The notes beneath the pieces were generated by a model, which was given only the letters and a program-made list of their open reading frames with translations, did no database searches and was not told the DNA's origin. 64,000 nt of DNA from Glebionis coronaria (lineage: Eukaryota > Streptophyta > Magnoliopsida > Asterales > Asteraceae), in the NCBI GenBank assembly GCA_025667525.1, contig CM046879.1, forward strand, positions 363,462,639-363,526,638, in the 5' to 3' direction. Shown here in pieces: positions 59,280-64,000 of this stretch. The stretch's first letter is position 1; each line of letters begins with the position of its first letter. A program made the position numbers and the translations under genes.

Positions 59280-61519
59280 ATTTTGCTTTGCTGCAAGTTC
59301 TTCCGCAATTCATCTTCATGAATTTGTGCTTGCATTCTATAAGTAAATTCCTCATCATGGTCTATTTGATTAAATTTGTACATGACTTTGTTTATATCAT
59401 CATCTAAATCACTTTCATCTTCAGATTCTGACAATAATTGCTTCTTCCCCTTATCCTTTGTATTTATCTTAGGTAGCTTCTTCTTCAGTTTGGCAGCTAC
59501 TTCTTCATTAGCTAACTGTTGAATAACTATACCTTTTGTTGGGTGTGAAGCTTGAACTTTCTTACCTTGAATTTGATCTTTTGAGGCAAGAACTTCTTGT
59601 TGTGTCTTTTTCTCCACTTCTGCTTGATTAGTCTTCTCAACTAAATTCTTCTTTAGATCAAGCAGCAATTTGGCTAAAGTCTCATTTTCTCCAAATGAAC
59701 TTTGACTTTCTAGTGAAGGATGATCACCAGCGGTACTTGCAATTGGCTTAGCAGTACTTGCAATTTTCTTAGCAGTACTTGGATCTTCAACAATGTCAGC
59801 AGTACTTGCAGTTGGCTTAGCAGTACTTGGATCTTCAACAATGTTGACTTCAACAGTATTAGACACACTTGTTTCTTCAGTCACTTGTGTTTCCCCATAT
59901 GCTTTATCTTCCATAGAAGCCATCATATCAACTTGCACTTCTTCAGTCTTATCTGATTTATTGCTTTGTGGTGATGGATCAGGAGACTGATTAGAAATTT
60001 CCTCCAACTTCTCATAGAAAGCATTCCAATTTGCTTGAGGTGGTGATTGAACTGATGGTTCTGGCTGAGTTGCCAATGTTTCTGCAACTTGTGGCTCCTC
60101 TCGTTGATTTACCAACTTTTCTTGAACTTGTTCTTGAACTTGTTCTTGAACTTGTGGTTCCTCTGGAGTAGGTTGTGGGTGTTGCTTGTTAATCTCCATG
60201 TTTGAAGGTCCATCCACACTAGTCTCTAATCCAGTTCCATCTTTAAAAGTCCCCATGACATCTTCATCCAATTTAAAATTGATGTCATTTCCAGATATCC
60301 TTGTTTGATTATCAGAAGAAGGTGGTTGTTCTTCATTATTCCTTCCCTGTTCTTCAATATTCCTCCCATGTTTGGTTGCATTCAGTTGCCATTTCTTGTG
60401 GTTCCTGAATCTTTGCTTCTTGATTGCATATTTTTGAACAGATCTATATTGCCTCATCCAAGATGACACTTTGTTCCTTAACTTGAGTAGGCTAGCTTCC
60501 AATTCAGCAATTTTCTTGTCTTGAACAAGCTTATCTTTCTGCAATACCTGTACCTGTTGGGACAAACTTGTACACAAAGTAGTTAAATTTGCAACATTTA
60601 CCACTTCTGGTGCTTGTGCTTGTGGTGAACCACTAGCAGCAATAGAAGCAGCAGGTGTGTGGATCATCTCATCAGTATTTGGTGGAATACCAACATTGTG
60701 AGAAGAAGATTGCAAAACTTCTAGAGAGTGGGAGCTCTGGTGAGAAGGAGTTTGCTGAGAAGCACTAGCACTGCTAGGTTCCTCACCTTCTTGATTGGCA
60801 TGTTGGGCTAACATATGAGTAAACAATGGTGTTACTGTTCCTGAAAAGGCATTGCCTTGTTTTTTCAAGAAAGAGAAAGTTCTCTTTGTGAATGAAGGAA
60901 CATCCCATGTATCAGTTAATGCTGGTAGGTTAGGTATTTGGTCACTAACTAAAGCCTGAATGAATCTAGGATACATTAAAAACTTCTTAGTCCCTTCCAA
61001 ATTCCTAGTCATGCCTTCAAAAATTAATTTTGAAAAATAAAAAACCCTGTTATTTTCTAAACAAATACCAGCAGATGCCAATGCAGCAGGTATTTGATCA
61101 AAAGATGTACTTTTTGAACTTAAACAGTGAATAATAGCATGAAAAAGCAATTTCCATTGAGGTGAAAATAATGCTTTAAAGAAAGTAAGACTTTCCCTAC
61201 CACCCCTATAGCCCATGGCTGCAAGGCCATCATGAATCTCTGTGTTATTAAGCATACTAAGTCCATTTTCATCATTAAGTCTCAAACTTGCTCGTAGCAG
61301 TACCTCAGTGACATATATGTTCCTATGATTTACCTTAGCCTTAATGTAAGGTTGATCAAAACGAGTACCTAACATAGCAGTATCCCAAAATTGTTCAACA
61401 ATGGGCATAGAGACAACTGGACTTACAGTGAGTGCGAAGCGACTATGACTTCGAGAAAGGAAACCAAGCATCTGATGGAAACCAAGAGAGTCATCATTCG
61501 TAGCAAGATTCGCAACCAA
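59273..61519 (-). CDS. Element E extra gene (env-like position), N-terminal 748 codons
   Basis: Longest open frame of the window. The listed start is a TTG; in frame upstream lies IVALHVISKHN, with ATA at 61550-61552 where related genes, from memory, have ATG, so the original start may be lost. Residues 1-230 form a globular domain (VEQFWDTAMLGTRF, FSPQWKLLFHAIIHCLSSKS, FEGMTRNLEG, KKFLMYPRFIQALVSDQIPN). A coiled coil follows (about 310-345, LCTSLSQQVQVLQKDK), then low-complexity Gln/Glu/Ser/Thr sequence with VQEQ repeats and STAKP repeats. No signal peptide and no obvious transmembrane helix, so env function is not supported. Some database entries for relatives carry a longin-like label, which I doubt. 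Confidence 0.8.
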   Translation of the reverse strand: MVANLATNDDSLGFHQMLGFLSRSHSRFALTVSPVVSMPIVEQFWDTAMLGTRFDQPYIKAKVNHRNIYVTEVLLRASLRLNDENGLSMLNNTEIHDGLAAMGYRGGRESLTFFKALFSPQWKLLFHAIIHCLSSKSTSFDQIPAALASAGICLENNRVFYFSKLIFEGMTRNLEGTKKFLMYPRFIQALVSDQIPNLPALTDTWDVPSFTKRTFSFLKKQGNAFSGTVTPLFTHMLAQHANQEGEEPSSASASQQTPSHQSSHSLEVLQSSSHNVGIPPNTDEMIHTPAASIAASGSPQAQAPEVVNVANLTTLCTSLSQQVQVLQKDKLVQDKKIAELEASLLKLRNKVSSWMRQYRSVQKYAIKKQRFRNHKKWQLNATKHGRNIEEQGRNNEEQPPSSDNQTRISGNDINFKLDEDVMGTFKDGTGLETSVDGPSNMEINKQHPQPTPEEPQVQEQVQEQVQEKLVNQREEPQVAETLATQPEPSVQSPPQANWNAFYEKLEEISNQSPDPSPQSNKSDKTEEVQVDMMASMEDKAYGETQVTEETSVSNTVEVNIVEDPSTAKPTASTADIVEDPSTAKKIASTAKPIASTAGDHPSLESQSSFGENETLAKLLLDLKKNLVEKTNQAEVEKKTQQEVLASKDQIQGKKVQASHPTKGIVIQQLANEEVAAKLKKKLPKINTKDKGKKQLLSESEDESDLDDDINKVMYKFNQIDHDEEFTYRMQAQIHEDELRKNLQQSKIC
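59725..59845 (-). repeat. In-frame GTACTTG-containing repeats in the extra gene
   Basis: GCRGTACTTG occurs at 59731, 59752, 59773, 59800 and 59821, spaced 21, 21, 27 and 21 bp. A 48-bp unit including GGATCTTCAACAATGT is duplicated (59781 and 59829). It translates as STAKP/ASTA repeats. Confidence 0.8.
60121..60156 (-). repeat. 12-bp in-frame tandem repeat
   Basis: TTCTTGAACTTG-type unit three times, encoding QVQEQVQEQVQE. Confidence 0.85.
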
Positions 61520-61953
61520 ATTGTGCTTAGAGATTACATGTAAAGCAACTATTAGTATTTTTTGATGATCGAAAGACTAGAGAGAAGGTTATAGAATCAA
61601 GAGTGAAAAATAAAAGATTAGGTGAATCAATTGCGTAATTGGGGTAATTATTTAAGTAAATAACAAACCCAAGCGCGAAGAAACCGCCAAATTTACAAAA
61701 GAGACCCTTAACGGTACAACCGACATGTAGCGGTACATGGAACATAAGCGGTACTTGGTTTTGTGCTAGCGGTACTTGGAGTGACAACGGTACCTCACAA
61801 TTTTGACCAGTTCATGCTTTCCACTAGACATGTAACCTCTTTTATCTTTTTATATAAACCTGTAATAACATCAAAAACACAAAGCATAGACTATACAATA
61901 AAATTTATATAAAACTCTTACAGCTATTACCTCCCCTCAACATATGCAGCATG
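61520..61953 (-). other. Leader between pol and extra gene of element E
   Basis: Non-coding. It contains an internal purine tract at 61930-61940 just after the pol stop and five CGGTAC motifs at 61712, 61731, 61749, 61770 and 61788. The 86-codon frame at 61527-61787 has no motif and I do not count it as a gene. Confidence 0.7.
61930..61940 (-). promoter_or_regulatory. Internal polypurine-like tract of element E
   Basis: Minus TTGAGGGGAGG, matching ten of eleven bases of TTTAGGGGAGG at the true polypurine tract. It lies 14 bp beyond the RNase H stop. Confidence 0.6.
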
Positions 61954-62598
61954 TTATTGGTTGAGCATACCAATGTGTGTCACCAAGAATTTGAATCTTT
62001 TTGCATCAAATGCCTTGGTCAACAAATCAGCTACATTATTGTCTGTATGAATCTTCAAGACTTGAATAAGATTTTTGTCATAAGCATCTCTTATAAAGTG
62101 ATGTCTTATTTCAATATGCTTAGTCTTGGAGTGAAATGGATTCTTGACAATGCATATAGTACTTTCATTATCAATGTAAATCTTGGTGTTCATGAAATTT
62201 AACCCATACTCCAACAATTGATTTTGAATCCAAAGTACTTGTCCACAGCAATGAGCAGCATCTACATATTCAGCTTCATTTGTAGAAGTAGCAACAATGG
62301 TTTGCTTCTTACACTGCCATGATATGAGTCTTTTGCCTAGGAATTGACAACCTCCTGTTGTGGATTTCCTATCATGATTTGCTCCAGCATAATCACTATC
62401 TAAGTAAGCTTCCAATTCTAAGGTGGAATCTCTAGGATACCATAATCCTAAATTAGGTTGACTTTTATGATATTTAAAAATCTTCTTCACAACATAAAGA
62501 TGTGACACCTTTGGATGAACTTGGAATCTTGAACATGCACACACAGCAAACATTATATCTAGTCTTGAAGCAGTAATATACATCATTGAACCAATCAT
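61954..62598 (-). pseudogene. pol: Element E copia RNase H
   Basis: In frame with RT after a TGA at 62599-62601. MIGSMMYITASRLDIMFAVC closes the RT part; RNase H motifs are YLDSDYAGANHDRKSTTGG, CKKQTIVATSTNEAEYVDAA, YIDNESTICIVKNP and NVADLLTKAFD. It ends GMLNQ and stop, the normal end of copia pol. Confidence 0.93.
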
Positions 62599-63297
62599 TC
62601 ACCTATAGAGATGAATATAAACATCTTCTCCATGTTCATCTTTTGATAAAGATTTCTTGGCTTCAAAACGTGTGCTTGTACTCCTTGTATCCATACATGA
62701 AAATTTCTTTAAGATTTCAGCAACATATTTATCTTGGCTAATAAATATTCCATCTTTCCTTTGTTTGACTTGTAGTCCCAAAAAGAAAGTTAGTTCTCCC
62801 ATAGAACTCATTTGAAATCTTCCTTTTATCAAAGCTTCAAACTCTTCACACCATGTCTTCTTGGTAGAACCAAAAATGATGTCATCAACATAGACTTGAA
62901 CTATAATAATGTCTTTGGCATTTTTCTTGATGAACAGAGTTTTGTCAATGGTTCCTCTCCTATATCCATGTTCTAGTAGAAAGTTGGATAAAGTTGCATA
63001 CCAGGCTCTTGGAGTTTGATGCAAACCATAAAGTGCTTTGATGACTTTGTAGACTCTATTGGGGAATTTAGGATCTACAAAACCTGGAGGTTGTGAGACA
63101 CATACCTCCTCTGAAATAGTACCATACAGAAAGGAACTTTTCACATCCATTTGATAGACTATAAATCCCATATATGATGCAATGTCCAAAAATAACCTAA
63201 TGGCTTCTATCCTTGCCACTGGTGCAAAAACCTCAACATAGTCTATCCCTTCTTCCTGCCTGTAGCCTTGAGCAACAAGTCTTGCCATGTTCCTCAC
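62599..63297 (-). pseudogene. pol: Element E copia RT
   Basis: RT from [20 protein letters not shown] and [14 protein letters not shown] through [35 protein letters not shown], and the catalytic YVDD at 62881-62892, to [20 protein letters not shown]. The TGA at 62599-62601 stands where a Ser codon is usual. The listed start is not a true start: the frame continues upstream. Confidence 0.94.
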
Positions 63298-63432
63298 AAC
63301 AACTCCTCTTTAATCCTTCTTGTTCCTGAAGACCCATCTTGTACCAATTACTCTTTTACCTGAGGGAAGATCCACAAGAATCCAAACCTTTTGTAGCTCA
63401 AATTGTGTTAATTCTTCTTGCATGGCATCCAC
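63298..63432 (-). pseudogene. pol: Element E RT N-terminal piece between two stops
   Basis: Same frame: VDAMQEELTQFELQKVWILV, GKRVIGTRWVFRNKKD, then TAA at 63310-63312 in place of Glu. This is the usual start of the copia RT domain. Confidence 0.88.
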
Positions 63433-64000
63433 CTAACTTTCTTCATCAAGAGCCTGAGAGATATTTTTGGGCTCTACTTGAGATAAGAAACAGGCAAACA
63501 AACAATGTTGAGTATCTTTATGATTTGTTCTCTGTTGTTGTTTGACATAACTCACTAGTACATGAGTTTCCATATTGGTTTGCAGTTGTCTTCTGGTTTG
63601 TACAGCAGATTTTGGATCACCAATAATCTGTGTAGTAGGAAGGTTGTTGTTGACTTTATGAGTGGGGGTAGAACTGACTGGAATTTCTGTTTCCAAATTG
63701 TTGAAATCAGTTACTGCACCCTGCTCATCATAGGAAGCTTTGGAGAAGATTCCTTCAGCTGTACTGGCATATAAGTCTTCATCGTCCAATGCTTGCAAAA
63801 TCTCTTCTAGTGAGTCAGCGGTTCTAGCACATTTTGACTTAGCAGTACTTGCAGATGAAGTATCGCTAGGTATAGTATGTACTGTTGAGTGTTGTGACTC
63901 AAAATATTCTTCTCCTGAATGCTTATTAGCAGATGTAGCATTCTTTTCTTGATCTTGAAGCTTCTGAAGCTCCTGGGAGGATTGATCATCATTTGATGGC
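63433..64000 (-). pseudogene. pol: Element E integrase-RT linker (5' partial)
   Basis: Open from the window edge to TAG at 63433-63435 (Trp position in EESW). A low-complexity Ser/Thr/Glu-rich linker (DTSSASTAKSKCARTADSLE) leads to TQIIGDPKSAVQTRRQL, QQQRTNHKDTQHCLFACFLS and VEPKNISQALDEES, the conserved lead-in to RT. Integrase and Gag lie beyond 64000. Confidence 0.87.

Larger units (their letters stand above)
56630..64000 (-). mobile_element. Element E: Ty1/copia with extra gene (5' end off the window)
   Basis: Read right to left: RT/RNase H (64000-61954), inter-gene leader, extra gene (61519-57906), 3' untranslated repeats, polypurine tract, 3' LTR (57103-56630). The extra gene downstream of pol resembles Sirevirus-type (SIRE1-like) organisation. 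I recognise both pol and extra gene as a family abundant in Asteraceae. TSD cannot be checked; the five bases left of it are TACTA. Confidence 0.87.

Overview
This window is plant nuclear DNA made almost entirely of nested LTR retrotransposons. I found no host protein gene, rRNA, tRNA gene or CRISPR array. The plant evidence is the element types: two Athila-like Ty3/gypsy families with tRNA-Asp-type primer sites, a Tekay/Del-like Ty3/gypsy family with an initiator-Met-type primer site, and two Ty1/copia elements. The copia proteins match, from memory, families that are very abundant in Asteraceae (Tanacetum, Artemisia, lettuce, sunflower), so a composite genome is my best guess. That is recollection, not a search.

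Every junction can be placed. The base layer is a decayed copia element D (+ strand), seen at 30024-30948 and 54515-56629. Two copies of one Ty3/gypsy family (C) went into D. C-plus (+ strand; 5' end off the window) ends at 30023. C-minus (- strand, complete) spans 30949-54514 with target duplication CTTGG. Element A (Athila-like, 10315-26701, 16.4 kb, duplication AGTAG) sits in the 3' LTR of C-plus. Element B (Athila-like, 33322-44610, 11.3 kb, duplication ATTCA) sits in the 3' LTR of C-minus. The 3' end of a third Athila-like element, A2 (1-4686), abuts C-plus internal sequence on the left. Copia element E (- strand, 56630 to beyond 64000) interrupts D on the right. The other C LTR copies preserve uninterrupted pre-insertion sites for A and B.

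A encodes Gag, protease, reverse transcriptase (RT), RNase H and integrase in order, split by about six frameshifts and two stops. B has the same order with two frameshifts and three stops. Neither has an env-like gene after integrase. C keeps only shreds of RT and integrase. E has RT/RNase H with in-frame stops, followed by a long extra gene of about 1,200 codons in env-like position.

Nothing here looks like an operating host system. The most interesting signals are inside the elements: shared inactivating lesions in both C copies; short periodic motif arrays in the LTRs (about 30.5 bp in A/A2, about 24.5 bp in B, about 20 bp GTAC arrays in E); a terminal LTR hairpin with a compensatory base pair; a tRNA-like A-box/B-box segment in the A LTR; and the extra gene of E. 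All counts and periods are by eye.
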